Origin: Bacteriovorax sp. PP10
GTDB taxonomy: Bacteria; Bdellovibrionota; Bacteriovoracia; Bacteriovoracales; Bacteriovoracaceae
Assembly: GCF_035013165.1 (NCBI RefSeq)
Contig: NZ_JAYGJQ010000003.1
Location: 434,001 to 498,000 of the forward strand
Length of the DNA stretch: 64,000 bases
Direction of reading: 5' to 3'
Positions 17,865-26,714 of the stretch are shown piece by piece. The position numbers were made by a program, and so were the translations under genes. Numbering within the stretch: the first letter of the stretch is position 1; every line of letters starts with the position of its first letter. The notes under the pieces were generated by a model. That model was not told the origin of the DNA. It searched no databases and was given only the letters and a program-made list of their open reading frames with translations.

Positions 17865-18707
17865 TTAAATATTGTCTTTAACTTTTTGTCTTAGCTCAAC
17901 AAAACTCTTATCTTCTTTTGTCTTCTTAAAAATATTGTTTAAAACAGTAGCAAGGCGAAGTCCCGCTTTACGAAGGCGCTCCTCGATCACTGGTTTTGCT
18001 TTAAACCCATACTCGTAGCTTAAGTTCTCACTTCCACCTGTATCGTAAACCACCGATCTTAAATCCTGTGATTCTTTCGCCCAGTCGATAAAATTCCCTT
18101 TCGGAATTTCTTTTAATTCGTCTTTTGTATAGTGATTTAAAAATGCTGTGTACTCAGTATATGAAAGTTGTTGGAAATCAATTACGCTTTCATCCCAGAT
18201 CGTATGCAGGTTTGATTCTGCTTTAAACCATTTTACACGCACAGTGTTTCCACCACGGTCTTCGGCAATACCTACGTGAAGTGGCTGGTGCATATCACCC
18301 ATTAAGTGCACTAAAAACTTTAAAGCAAAGGCCTTATCGTCTTTTGATTTTTTTGGATCTCTTAGCGTTTCGTCCATACGAAATAGCGCTTCAATAACAT
18401 CGCCGTCTTTATTTCTTTTTTGATCGAAATACGTTTTATCATTCGGGATGCTGGCATAGTGCCATGAACCTGTGTAGTCGTATTTGCGGTCTGATCTGAT
18501 TTCATCAGGGTAATTAGCAATGCGAGCAAGATCATCTTCACCTAAAAGGTCTTTGATTCCTTTTTTGGAAGCCTGGTCTAAATGTCTTTGAGCAATTTCG
18601 GCCACCACGCGGTGACCAGTCTTTCCCCAAGAAAAAGCTTTAGGAGAAACAACCAGAAGAAGGGCACATACAAGAATACTATTTTTAGATATCACATTTA
18701 GCTCCAA
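17865..18707 (-). CDS. Secreted S1/P1 nuclease
   Basis: The 280-residue zinc nuclease belongs to the S1/P1 family, which degrades single-stranded DNA and RNA. After a signal peptide ending at AFS, the mature protein starts with Trp27 (WGKTGHRVVAEIA), whose amino group and side chain bind zinc in this family. Further ligands are in YTGSWHYASIP, FLVHLMGDMHQPLHVG and NLHTIWDESVI. All of the expected His/Asp set is present. The export and family suggest nucleic-acid scavenging, which fits prey digestion. The start overlaps the preceding 470-residue gene by 23 nt. Confidence 0.93.
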   Translation of the reverse strand: MELNVISKNSILVCALLLVVSPKAFSWGKTGHRVVAEIAQRHLDQASKKGIKDLLGEDDLARIANYPDEIRSDRKYDYTGSWHYASIPNDKTYFDQKRNKDGDVIEALFRMDETLRDPKKSKDDKAFALKFLVHLMGDMHQPLHVGIAEDRGGNTVRVKWFKAESNLHTIWDESVIDFQQLSYTEYTAFLNHYTKDELKEIPKGNFIDWAKESQDLRSVVYDTGGSENLSYEYGFKAKPVIEERLRKAGLRLATVLNNIFKKTKEDKSFVELRQKVKDNI

Positions 18708-20097
18708 ATAAACATTTTGTTTTTACTGTCTTAGCTACCGACTCAGGAACGAATTTTTCCCACCCTTCGGCACCATCTTGAATCATCTTAAGCACTCTTC
18801 TTGACCAAATCGAAATAACTTCCGGATTAAAGTCCTGAATGTCTTCAATTAACTGATTCTCTTTTAAGTACATTAAAAGAAATGTCATCTCATCGCTGGC
18901 CAGAATGGATTCTGTTGTCTGAATCACACTATTTTCTTCATCAACCGCAGGGTAAATAAAGAGTCTAGTATTTGGCTCGAGCAATCTTCCTATTGATCCT
19001 ATTAATCCTAACCCACATCGGTTCCCTTCATAGCGGGATTTATTTAAGATTTCTTCAAGATTGTAAGCGGCCATAACGAAGGCAATTTTCTTTTTTGCGT
19101 ACTTTGTGAAAAAAGAATTCAAGTCGCTGTACGACTCTGAATTGGAAATTAAAACTTTTTGTCCAAGAGCTGACAACAGGTCAACGCGAGCTAAGAAGTC
19201 TTCATTGTCGACCATTCCGCGGTCAAGCAGCATCGTCATTGAGATTTCCGGGATCACGATAATGTTTTCCTGCTCTGATTTCTCCAATGAAGCTTTGAAC
19301 TTTCTAAGTCCACACTCAAGCATATCAAGACTCAAATTTGTCGGCGGTCTATAACCTCCGCGGACAACTAAAACGTTTTTCTTGTATAAAACTTCTGATG
19401 CCTGAAGAACTGATCCATCAACATCGAAAATAACGGCTTCACATAATTTTAACTTAACCAACTCCAAGCAAAGCAGTCGGCTATCCACTCCGCGGAAAGC
19501 TTCTCCTTCAACCTGAATCATATCAATTTTAATTCTTGAAGTTGTCAGACCATCCATCAGACTAGCGATAAATTTTTCTCTGTCCTGGGCCATATAATAA
19601 GCGGCGTACACTAAGTTTACACCAAGGTAGCCAATCGCCTCTTGCTGCTGAACATTTTCAGCATCAAGCATACTCACGTGCATAATCACTTGCGAAGGTT
19701 TTGCCCCAGGCTCGTGTTGAAATTTAATTCCCAGCCATCCATGGTTTTCACCAGTGCCTTTAAAAGATTTTGCCGACACTGTATCAGCGAAAGCAAAAAA
19801 AGTTGTCTCAGCAGATCTCACGTCTGCTAAACGTGAAATAAGAATATCGTATTCGATATCAATCATTTTTTGTAAGCGCTCTTCACACACATAGCGCCCT
19901 GATTTTTCTTTTCCGTAAATGGCATCACTCATCGTCATGTCGTAAGCTGAAATACTTTTTGCAATCGTCCCAGCAGCTCCGCCTGAACGGAAAAAATGTC
20001 TGGCCACTTCCTGTCCAGCACCGATCTCGGCAAACGTGCCGTAGATGCGATTATTCAAATTGATCTCTAAGGCCTTTTGTCTCTGCCCGAGTCCCAT
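18685..20097 (-). CDS. Conserved cytoplasmic protein of unknown function (often mislabelled)
   Basis: The 470-residue protein begins with LNNRIYGTFAEIGAGQEVAR, RSGGAAGTIAKSISAYDM and CEERLQKMIDIEYD, a highly conserved block found in many proteobacterial genomes. From memory, homologues are often labelled TonB-dependent receptor or nicotinate-nucleotide adenylyltransferase. Nothing here supports either label: there is no signal peptide, no beta-barrel and no HxGH motif. The second half alternates beta strands and helices (VLVVRGGYRPPTNLSLDML, VLISNSES) in a way that suggests two alpha/beta domains. It is co-transcribed with the nuclease gene, but no functional link is evident. Confidence 0.75.
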   Translation of the reverse strand: MGLGQRQKALEINLNNRIYGTFAEIGAGQEVARHFFRSGGAAGTIAKSISAYDMTMSDAIYGKEKSGRYVCEERLQKMIDIEYDILISRLADVRSAETTFFAFADTVSAKSFKGTGENHGWLGIKFQHEPGAKPSQVIMHVSMLDAENVQQQEAIGYLGVNLVYAAYYMAQDREKFIASLMDGLTTSRIKIDMIQVEGEAFRGVDSRLLCLELVKLKLCEAVIFDVDGSVLQASEVLYKKNVLVVRGGYRPPTNLSLDMLECGLRKFKASLEKSEQENIIVIPEISMTMLLDRGMVDNEDFLARVDLLSALGQKVLISNSESYSDLNSFFTKYAKKKIAFVMAAYNLEEILNKSRYEGNRCGLGLIGSIGRLLEPNTRLFIYPAVDEENSVIQTTESILASDEMTFLLMYLKENQLIEDIQDFNPEVISIWSRRVLKMIQDGAEGWEKFVPESVAKTVKTKCLFGAKCDI

Positions 20098-20203
20098 GGA
20101 TTACCTCTATAAAAATGAAAATATTGTATCTCTATGATGATAGCGATATTATAAGAATAAGAAAACACTATGAGAGAAATTACCCCTCATAATGGAGGAC
20201 GCC

Positions 20204-20500
20204 ATGAGTGAATTAAAAGCGCATTTATTTGTCTGCACCAGCTGCACATACAATCGCCCCGACGGATCTGAATCAAGTCCGGATGAGGCCTATAAAATGA
20301 GAAAAAATCTTAAGACCCGCGCCCGCGAACTCTTCTCTAAAAATGAAGTACGCGTCTCTGCTTCGACTTGCCTTGGCGAGTGCGAACGTGGAATCGCCGC
20401 AGTCATGTACCCGAAAGGAGAATGGTCACTAGGCCTTCGCCCGAGCGATGAGGACAAATTGTTCACTCAGTTAACCGAGGAAGCCGCTCGAGTAAAGTAA
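20204..20500 (+). CDS. Thioredoxin-like [2Fe-2S] ferredoxin domain protein
   Basis: The 98-residue protein has the cysteine pattern of the (2Fe-2S) thioredoxin-like ferredoxins of the COG3411 type. CTSC sits near the N-terminus (C-x2-C) and STCLGECERG in the middle (C-x3-C). In these proteins the four cysteines hold one cluster. I start at the ATG at 20204, which has GGAGG 5 nt upstream, rather than at an ATG 12 nt earlier. The role in electron transfer is inferred from the family; no partner reductase is nearby. Confidence 0.85.
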   Translation: MSELKAHLFVCTSCTYNRPDGSESSPDEAYKMRKNLKTRARELFSKNEVRVSASTCLGECERGIAAVMYPKGEWSLGLRPSDEDKLFTQLTEEAARVK

Positions 20501-20549
20501 TTTGATTTTAAACCCGATAAGTAAGCACTGACTTAATGAGGAGATTCTT

Positions 20550-20672
20550 ATGAACTTTTTAGACTTAGCTGCTTTCGTCTTTGCTTCTGCAGGTGTGATG
20601 ATTATTTTTGTTGCTAAAACAAACCTTGAAAAATCAAAAGTGCGCGTAAAAGCAAACAGAACTAAGAAATAG
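20550..20672 (+). CDS. 40-residue single-span membrane protein
   Basis: A short frame at 20550-20672 has a good ribosome site (gaggag, 6 nt before ATG). It encodes a protein with one hydrophobic span (LAAFVFASAGVMIIFVA) and a basic tail ending in RTKK. This is the layout of a small inner-membrane protein with its C-terminus in the cytoplasm. Its last bases overlap the 3' end of the convergent hydrolase gene. Function unknown. Confidence 0.55.
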   Translation: MNFLDLAAFVFASAGVMIIFVAKTNLEKSKVRVKANRTKK

Positions 20673-21375
20673 TTTTTTCGATCCATGGGATAATTAGTTT
20701 ATCCATGATTGTTGGACGTTCAATTAAACATGCATGCCCACCCTCAACAATTTTTAGTGTTGAGTTTTTTGCTTTCGCTTGCATGGCCTCGTGAAGAAAT
20801 GGTGGTGTTAGTAAATCTTCTTTCCCCACCAGAAATAAAATCGGACAAAGAATCTCACTCACATCAATTGCTGTCTCCATCGCCCCTTTCATTAAAAAGA
20901 CGGCCGATGCTTCATTGATCACTGATGGCCTACTTCTATAACTTAAAATATGTTCGCTCTTTTCATTGAAGGCCGATTCCCCCCAGATCCAAGGTGTGGA
21001 GATATCAAAACGCAACTCCATTCCACCAGTAGCTGTCGCAGCTATCCAGCTTCCAAGTTTTGCTTTCACCATTGGCGTAGGAATATCAAAAGTATCGCAA
21101 GCAATAACTGCAACAACCTTTTCAGGAAAACGTCTGGCGTACTCCATCGCAATACGAGCACCATTACTCATTCCGAGTAAGATAACTTTTTCTAAATGAT
21201 TTTTTTTAATAAGTTCAACTAAATCCAGGACGTGTTCTTCAAGATGATAAACATCTAAGGCCGCAGGAGATTTCCCATGTCCGGCACAATCGTATCTTAA
21301 AAACTGAAACTTTTCTCTGAGATAAAAACTCGCTCCATCGTAACTTGTAAGGTCTGCGAGTAATCCATGAATCAT
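20662..21375 (-). CDS. Alpha/beta-hydrolase (start uncertain)
   Basis: The 237-residue product is an alpha/beta-hydrolase: oxyanion strand IMIHGLLADL, nucleophile elbow GMSNGAR, acid region ILFLVGKEDLLT and catalytic His in GGHACLIERP. The first ATG, at 21375, falls inside the HG motif and removes most of the first strand. An in-frame stretch upstream gives DPTVIMIHG, which is what the family has. No ATG, GTG or TTG is available there; the nearest possible start is an ATT at 21441 overlapping the end of the SDR gene. Substrate unknown; coupling to the SDR suggests shared metabolism of an ester or acyl compound. Confidence 0.85.
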   Translation of the reverse strand: MIHGLLADLTSYDGASFYLREKFQFLRYDCAGHGKSPAALDVYHLEEHVLDLVELIKKNHLEKVILLGMSNGARIAMEYARRFPEKVVAVIACDTFDIPTPMVKAKLGSWIAATATGGMELRFDISTPWIWGESAFNEKSEHILSYRSRPSVINEASAVFLMKGAMETAIDVSEILCPILFLVGKEDLLTPPFLHEAMQAKAKNSTLKIVEGGHACLIERPTIMDKLIIPWIEKTIS

Positions 21376-21431
21376 AATGACTGTAGGATCACTCGCCTTT
21401 TTCTTTTTGCCTTCAAGTAGGGAAAAGAGTT

Positions 21432-22163
21432 CTAACCTAATATCATACCGCCATCTACGTTTAATGTAGCACCAGTAATATAACTTGCATCATCACTAGC
21501 AAGGAATGCATAAGCACTCGCTACATCTTCAGAAGATCCAATGCGCTTTAATAATGCTTTATCAGCAATCATCGCCTGAACTTTTTCTGGAACGTTCGCA
21601 AGCATTGCTGTCGCGATTGATCCCGGGGCCACAACGTTAACTCTGATTTGATCTTTCCCTAATTCTTTTGCAAGAGTTTTAGAAAGAGCGATCACACCAG
21701 CTTTTGAAGCTGAGTAGTTTGCTTGTCCGAAGTTTCCGTAATGAGCAACAATCGATGCTGCATTAAGAATAACTCCACCACGGCCTTGAGCTTTCATCAC
21801 TTCAGAAGCTAAACGAGACAATTTAAAAATCGCTGTTAAGTTAACAGCAATAACGGCATCCCATTGCTCATCAGTCATTTTAGAAATCGTTGCATCTTTT
21901 GTAATCCCAGCATTGTTAACGAAAACATCCATTCCCTTTGCTGATTCATTTTTAATTTTTTCTAACGTCTCCGCTTTTGTCACATCACCTTGGATGTAAG
22001 TCATGCGATTTGGAAATAGACTCGCTAGCTCAGCTTGTTCAAGAGTGGGCATATCAATTAATACCAGCTCACTTCCTTCTGCATAAAATCTCTCAGCTGT
22101 TGCTTTTCCGATTCCAGAAGCAGCACCAGTGATAAAAACGCGCTTATTTGATAAACCTTTCAT
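21432..22163 (-). CDS. FabG-like short-chain dehydrogenase/reductase
   Basis: This 243-residue classical SDR shows cofactor loop TGAASGIG (residues 12-19), NNAG (83-86) and the catalytic set N109, S137, Y150 and K154 in YSASKAG. It ends in GGMILG, like FabG and acetoacetyl-CoA reductases. NADPH-dependent 3-ketoacyl reduction is the likely chemistry. Whether it serves fatty-acid synthesis or a PHB-like or degradation route cannot be told, because no acp or fabD/F genes are near. It runs into the alpha/beta-hydrolase gene, with no gap if that gene starts at 21441. Confidence 0.92.
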   Translation of the reverse strand: MKGLSNKRVFITGAASGIGKATAERFYAEGSELVLIDMPTLEQAELASLFPNRMTYIQGDVTKAETLEKIKNESAKGMDVFVNNAGITKDATISKMTDEQWDAVIAVNLTAIFKLSRLASEVMKAQGRGGVILNAASIVAHYGNFGQANYSASKAGVIALSKTLAKELGKDQIRVNVVAPGSIATAMLANVPEKVQAMIADKALLKRIGSSEDVASAYAFLASDDASYITGATLNVDGGMILG

Positions 22164-22215
22164 TAAAAACTCCTTAAATAATATGGGGAGATTTTTTCAC
22201 AACTACCAATTCTAT

Positions 22216-22232
22216 GTACAGCTAAAATGTAC
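22216..22232. promoter_or_regulatory. GTACA/TGTAC inverted repeat upstream of the SDR gene
   Basis: GTACA (22216-22220) and TGTAC (22228-22232) form a dyad with a 7-nt spacer about 55 bp before the SDR start. It could be a regulator site, but it is short and AT-rich and may be chance. Confidence 0.2.
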
Positions 22233-22276
22233 GCCCTTCGCAGTAGAAAGCGCCACGCAGCAACTTTCAAAACAAA

Positions 22277-22306
22277 TAAAAAAAAGGGCCACCAAATGGT
22301 GACCCT
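22277..22306 (-). terminator. Intrinsic terminator downstream of the 22335 gene
   Basis: On the minus strand GGGTCACC pairs with GGTGGCCC (one U-G pair) around an ATTT loop and is followed by eight T. The wobble becomes a C-A mismatch on the plus strand, which assigns the terminator to the minus-strand gene ending at 22335. Confidence 0.85.
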
Positions 22307-22334
22307 TAGTAAAGATTCTTAATTTTTTTAAGTC

Positions 22335-23222
22335 TTAGTCTAACTTGTAAAGTCTATTGTCCCCTGCGACAAAGAAAGACTTAACTGCTGTAATCGTTCT
22401 CGTCCAGTTTTTCACTGTGTAAGAGATTTCGATTGTAGCACCTGCGATAACATCTTCAGTTGTTCCAACATTTGAAATTTGAACCAATTGTGAACTTGCA
22501 TCTAAGTCAAATCCCCAAGCGATGTTGATGTTACGAGCTGAAGCTCTGATCCCTGTAAGGTATTTCCCTTTTCCACCGTAAGTTCCACCGTATTGGTAAG
22601 TCACACTGTAAACGAAAGATACAACTTCAGAACCTAATCCGTTTTTGTAAGAAATTTGGTAGTGCTTAGTTACTGGAATTGACCAGTTCCCCATGTCGTG
22701 AACAACCGGGTCTATAGTTTCAAGTCTTGGAAGAACTGAAACAGCTGCCATTGAAGTATTCGTTACAACAGCTTTACCTTTTTCGATTGTTGGAATGATT
22801 TTTTGTCCGATCGCGATTAACTTATCAACAACCATGATTACGCTATCAAGCATACCTGTTGGCGTTGGTGATGGAGTCGTTGTTCCGCCAGCTCCTGCTG
22901 AAACAACTCCGCCTGCAGCTTCTTTAACACCAGCGTTCGCGATGTTTCCTGGATTTAATTCAGGTGGTTTTGGTGGAATGTTAGGAATGTTTAAAACTTT
23001 GACTCCAAGAGCTGGATTGTCATTGATAAACTCCATTGCTTCTTCGTCAGAAAGTTCTTTAACTGATCTCGACTCGATCTGGAAATAAGGATCAGAAATG
23101 GCATCTTTGTTCGTCGTTAAAAGAGTTTCTTTTAACAGAGTCCCTGCAAACGCTTCTACGCTTAAAAGCTGAGTTGCTACTACGACAGTCAAGGCAACTT
23201 TCGTTAGATTAAGAGTCTTCAT
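22335..23222 (-). CDS. Secreted protein of unknown function with Pro/Gly linker
   Basis: This 295-residue exported protein has a signal peptide ending AFA-GTLL. The mature part has a charged N-terminal segment, a proline- and glycine-rich linker (NIPPKPPELNPG then GAGGTTTPSPTPTG), and a C-terminal beta-rich domain (YQISYKNGLGSEVVSFVYSV, TYGGKGKYLTGI). I do not recognise the domain. It stands alone with its own terminator. It may be a periplasmic or surface beta-sandwich protein. Confidence 0.7.
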   Translation of the reverse strand: MKTLNLTKVALTVVVATQLLSVEAFAGTLLKETLLTTNKDAISDPYFQIESRSVKELSDEEAMEFINDNPALGVKVLNIPNIPPKPPELNPGNIANAGVKEAAGGVVSAGAGGTTTPSPTPTGMLDSVIMVVDKLIAIGQKIIPTIEKGKAVVTNTSMAAVSVLPRLETIDPVVHDMGNWSIPVTKHYQISYKNGLGSEVVSFVYSVTYQYGGTYGGKGKYLTGIRASARNINIAWGFDLDASSQLVQISNVGTTEDVIAGATIEISYTVKNWTRTITAVKSFFVAGDNRLYKLD

Positions 23223-23374
23223 TTGTTTAATCCCCCACAGATTTCATTTTCGTTCCATGGGATTTATCAAGGTATACCTAAAAGAACAATTAGGACTTCT
23301 AATGTTGGTAAAAATTACATATATTAAGGCCATAAATTTACAGAAAACGACTTCATCATTAAATACTCTATATC

Positions 23375-24205
23375 ATGAGCAAGAAAACCATCATCCGAAA
23401 GGACGGACTGTTTTACCATCCGACCTTCATTAAAAGAAATGAACGAGAAGCTATTTTAGAATGGCTGAAAACCCTGTACCCGATTTGGGAAATGCGCTTT
23501 TCCGAAAACAACCCACCTCCTGAAGGTGATACGCAAAGAAAACTCCTGAGACCGGTTTACTGGCTGGGGAACTGGCAGTTTGCCTGCCTTAATTACTATC
23601 ACCCTCCTAAAGGAGTGCAGAATCGCTGCATCCATGCTGAAGACTACCCACCGGTTTTGAAAAAAATCCTGGAAAATATTGAAGGCATCACGAAAATGCA
23701 CTTCAAAAAGAATGAAGTCCCTCGTGGATGGAAGCTCAATACGTGTCTGATTAACTTTTACGGTACATCTATTGATGAGAACGGAAAAAAAGTGGATACG
23801 GCCAGAGTTGGAGATCATAAGGATTTCGAACTAGGACCTGTGGCCTCAGTATCTTTTGGTGAACGTGCTTTTTTCCAGTTTGTTCTGGGGAAAAAAGATG
23901 TAAAGAATAATGTTTTATTCGAGCAATGGCTGGAAGATTCTTCGCTACAGATTTTTGCGGGAGATCTTTATAAGGAGAAGGCATTTCACCGCGTTCAAAG
24001 AGTTGAAAGTAAATTAAAAACTTTTTTTGATTTAAATGTGGAAAACTTTGAAACCAGAAGAATCAATTTTACATTCAGGTATGTGCCGGTTGAGCACATT
24101 GTTCACTTCAAGGATCTTCCAGCTCCACAAAAAAGTGATGTCCTGGGTTATATGCAGGAGCTTGCAAAGAACTCTGCGCATTTTGAGCGCGCCTTAAAAA
24201 GATAA
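23375..24205 (+). CDS. AlkB-like 2OG-Fe(II) dioxygenase
   Basis: The 276-residue protein carries the AlkB pattern: iron ligands His and Asp in GDHKDF, the second His in FHRVQRVE, and the C-terminal Arg pair in RRINFTFRY, which binds 2-oxoglutarate and the base. The segment between (VASVSFGERAFFQF) is the typical strand pair. AlkB enzymes remove alkyl groups from DNA or RNA; some homologues act on protein or lipid. It precedes the antiporter gene by 41 bp and stands at the head of a run that includes lexA and dinB, consistent with a DNA-damage role. Confidence 0.85.
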   Translation: MSKKTIIRKDGLFYHPTFIKRNEREAILEWLKTLYPIWEMRFSENNPPPEGDTQRKLLRPVYWLGNWQFACLNYYHPPKGVQNRCIHAEDYPPVLKKILENIEGITKMHFKKNEVPRGWKLNTCLINFYGTSIDENGKKVDTARVGDHKDFELGPVASVSFGERAFFQFVLGKKDVKNNVLFEQWLEDSSLQIFAGDLYKEKAFHRVQRVESKLKTFFDLNVENFETRRINFTFRYVPVEHIVHFKDLPAPQKSDVLGYMQELAKNSAHFERALKR

Positions 24206-24246
24206 AAATCGCTGACAAATCATAAGAGGGCCTGTTTAATAGATGG

Positions 24247-26019
24247 ATGAATTCATTTATCAATCAAGCTCTCTTTTTTATCGCCTCTGCCGTCATTCTA
24301 GTTCCCATTTTTCACAAGCTCGGACTTGGATCTATCTTGGGTTATCTGGTTGCAGGAATTATTGTCGGCCCATTCGGTCTGTCACTGATTCATGAAACTG
24401 ATATGCTTAAACACTTTGCTGAGCTGGGTGTAATTCTTTTATTATTTATCATCGGTCTGGAAATTCAGCCTAAAAAATTATGGTCCATGAGACGCAGACT
24501 TTTTGGTCTGGGGAATCTACAGATTTTTCTTTGCTCGCTGATTTTTATGGCGATCGCAAAATACTTTGGAGTCTCAACCATTCCTGCGGCCGTCATTGGT
24601 TTTGGTCTCTCACTTTCTTCAACCGCTTTTGCTCTGCAAACACTAACTGATAAAAGTCAGCTCGATACAGAATACGGCCAGTCTTCATTTGCCGTTTTGC
24701 TAATGCAGGACTTAATCGCCATCCCTGCCCTTGCTATCATTCCCACTTTATCTCAGGATGAATCGGCACAAGGATTGAGTTTAAATACTCTGGCAATGTT
24801 TATTGCGATCATCATCGGTTTAGTTCTGGTCAGCCGCTTTTTAATTCGTCCGGCCTTTAGAATTATCAGTGCGACGAGAATCAGAGAACTCTTCACTGCC
24901 ATCACTCTGGTTATTGTTTTAGGTGTCGCCTCTCTTATGCTTTCCATCGGTCTTTCGGCCGCACTTGGAACTTTTATCGCCGGAGTCCTGCTGGCAGACT
25001 CAGAATACCGCCACGAACTTGAGGCCGATTTAGGACCGTTTAAAAACCTTCTGATGGGATTATTTTTCATCGGGGTTGGAATGAGTGTAAATCTCGATCT
25101 GATTATCTCACGACCACTTTTAATTATCGGTTTATCTATCGGGTACATTCTTTTAAAAATGCTTCTGGTCTACTTATCTGGAAGAATCTTTAAATTAAGT
25201 AGAACCAACTCAAAACTCATGGCCCTAACTGTCGGCCAGGGTGGAGAATTTGCTTTTGTTATTTTTGGAATTGCTCTGACTTATCAAATGGCAGATCCAG
25301 ATGTGCTGGCGATTTTAACTGTCGTCATTTCTATCTCAATGGCGCTAAGCCCGATTCTTTTATTACTTAACGATAAGTATGAAGCTGTTGTTTGCAAAGA
25401 AAAAGCAAACCCGACTTACGATCAAATTCAAAATGAATCTCCTGAAGTGATCATTGCAGGTTTCGGTCGTTTCGGACAAATCTTCGGTCGTATTTTAAGA
25501 ACTCAAAAAATCCCTTTCACGGCCATTGACCGCGATCCAAATCAAATTGAGCTCGTAAGAAAATTTGGTAACAAAGTTTATTACGGTGATGCTTCGAGAT
25601 TAGACATTATGGAAGCGGCCGGAGTTGCCAAGGCAAAATATTTCGTCATTGCTCTAGATGATGTCAGCGATTCAGTGAAGACTGCTCAAACGCTTAAAGA
25701 ACACTTTCCTCACGTAAAAATTTATGCGCGATCAAGAAACCGCGGTCACACATTCGATCTGATGGATCAGGGAGTTCAGCATATTAAACGTGAAGTCTTT
25801 GATTCAAGCTTAAACTTCACCAGCGATCTTTTGAAAGATATGGGAATGGACTCTGATAAAGTCGATGACATCATCAGAAAATTCGCTAAACACGATGTGG
25901 ACTTCATCGCTGTTCAACACAAAGTTAGGAACGATGAAAAGATGTTCATGAGTGCTTATAATCAGGCCCAGGCCCAGTTGGCCGAAGTCTTAAGTCAGGA
26001 TGAAAAAGAGGGAAAATAA
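24247..26019 (+). CDS. CPA2-family cation:proton antiporter with RCK N domain (KefB/YbaL type)
   Basis: This 590-residue inner-membrane protein has about 12-13 transmembrane helices in residues 1-380, including the CPA2 half-helix region SLSSTAFALQ and the ion-site Asp in LLMQDLIAIP. After a linker comes a TrkA-N/RCK domain (EVIIAGFGRFGQIFG, then AIDRDPNQIELVRKFG, then YYGDASRLDIMEAAG) that binds NAD or another nucleotide. The domain order is that of KefB/KefC and YbaL, potassium or sodium efflux systems. No KefG/KefF ancillary subunit is adjacent. Confidence 0.93.
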   Translation: MNSFINQALFFIASAVILVPIFHKLGLGSILGYLVAGIIVGPFGLSLIHETDMLKHFAELGVILLLFIIGLEIQPKKLWSMRRRLFGLGNLQIFLCSLIFMAIAKYFGVSTIPAAVIGFGLSLSSTAFALQTLTDKSQLDTEYGQSSFAVLLMQDLIAIPALAIIPTLSQDESAQGLSLNTLAMFIAIIIGLVLVSRFLIRPAFRIISATRIRELFTAITLVIVLGVASLMLSIGLSAALGTFIAGVLLADSEYRHELEADLGPFKNLLMGLFFIGVGMSVNLDLIISRPLLIIGLSIGYILLKMLLVYLSGRIFKLSRTNSKLMALTVGQGGEFAFVIFGIALTYQMADPDVLAILTVVISISMALSPILLLLNDKYEAVVCKEKANPTYDQIQNESPEVIIAGFGRFGQIFGRILRTQKIPFTAIDRDPNQIELVRKFGNKVYYGDASRLDIMEAAGVAKAKYFVIALDDVSDSVKTAQTLKEHFPHVKIYARSRNRGHTFDLMDQGVQHIKREVFDSSLNFTSDLLKDMGMDSDKVDDIIRKFAKHDVDFIAVQHKVRNDEKMFMSAYNQAQAQLAEVLSQDEKEGK

Positions 26020-26037
26020 TTATTTTTTGCGGGGGTG

Positions 26038-26072
26038 TTGACTTACGCAAAGATTACGCTTAGTCTTTATTC
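26038..26072 (+). promoter_or_regulatory. Putative lexA promoter with direct-repeat operator, no Shine-Dalgarno
   Basis: TTGACT (26038-26043) fits a -35 box. Two exact TTACGC copies (26043-26048 and 26054-26059) occupy the spacer, 11 bp apart. The 13 bases before the ATG at 26073 (ttagtctttattc) contain no purine-rich ribosome site, so the mRNA may be leaderless or nearly so. The repeats are a candidate LexA self-regulation site; they do not match the E. coli or Bacillus SOS box. Confidence 0.45.
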
Positions 26073-26687
26073 ATGGCGATTACAAAAAAACAGAAAGAAT
26101 TTTATGATTACATCGTGGCCTACAATAAAGAGCATGGCCACTCACCCACTCAAAAAGAGATCAAAGACCACTTCGGTCTAAAATCTTTTGGGTCAGTGCA
26201 AAAGTACCTTCAGTACTTAAATAAAGAAGGTCTGCTTGAATCACAATGGAATCAGCGCCGAAGTTTAGAAATTAAATCAGAGACTCCAGCGGAGTCAGAC
26301 TCTGATCAGATCCCATTATTAGGTTTAGTTGCGGCCGGAAATCCCATTGAGGCGATTGAAAACCCAACAAACATGATCTCTGTCCCGAAATATTTATTAA
26401 AAGGTGGCTTCCGTTATTTCGCTCTTACCGTAAAAGGTGATTCGATGATTGATGCCGGCATTTTAGAAAATGATGTTCTTGTTTGCAGGTCAACGAAAGA
26501 GGCCAGAAATGGTCAGATCGTAGTGGCCGTTGTGAATGGTGAAGCGACTGTAAAAACATTCAGTCAACAGAAGAAATCGATTGAGCTACTTCCTTCCAAT
26601 AAAAACTACTCACCTATCGTCATCGACGAAACGATTGAGGATTTTAAAGTTGTTGGGAATTTAGTAGGACTCCTTCGCTCTTACTAG
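26073..26687 (+). CDS. lexA: LexA repressor
   Basis: The 204-residue SOS repressor has an N-terminal winged helix (SPTQKEIKDHFGLKSFGSVQ) that binds the SOS box and a C-terminal S24 autoprotease domain. The cleavage site A88-G89 is in LVAAGNP, with catalytic Ser124 in KGDSMIDAGI and Lys161 in EATVKTF. RecA-stimulated self-cleavage derepresses SOS genes. The dinB gene follows after a 148-bp spacer holding a long hairpin, so co-regulation is likely. Length and motif spacing are normal. Confidence 0.96.
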   Translation: MAITKKQKEFYDYIVAYNKEHGHSPTQKEIKDHFGLKSFGSVQKYLQYLNKEGLLESQWNQRRSLEIKSETPAESDSDQIPLLGLVAAGNPIEAIENPTNMISVPKYLLKGGFRYFALTVKGDSMIDAGILENDVLVCRSTKEARNGQIVVAVVNGEATVKTFSQQKKSIELLPSNKNYSPIVIDETIEDFKVVGNLVGLLRSY

Positions 26688-26714
26688 AACTAATTAACCC
26701 ATACCATCTCTCTT

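Noticed and set aside
18685-20097. TonB-dependent receptor or NadD identity for the 470-residue protein
   Set aside because: There is no signal peptide, plug, barrel or HxGH motif; the names are probably inherited errors.
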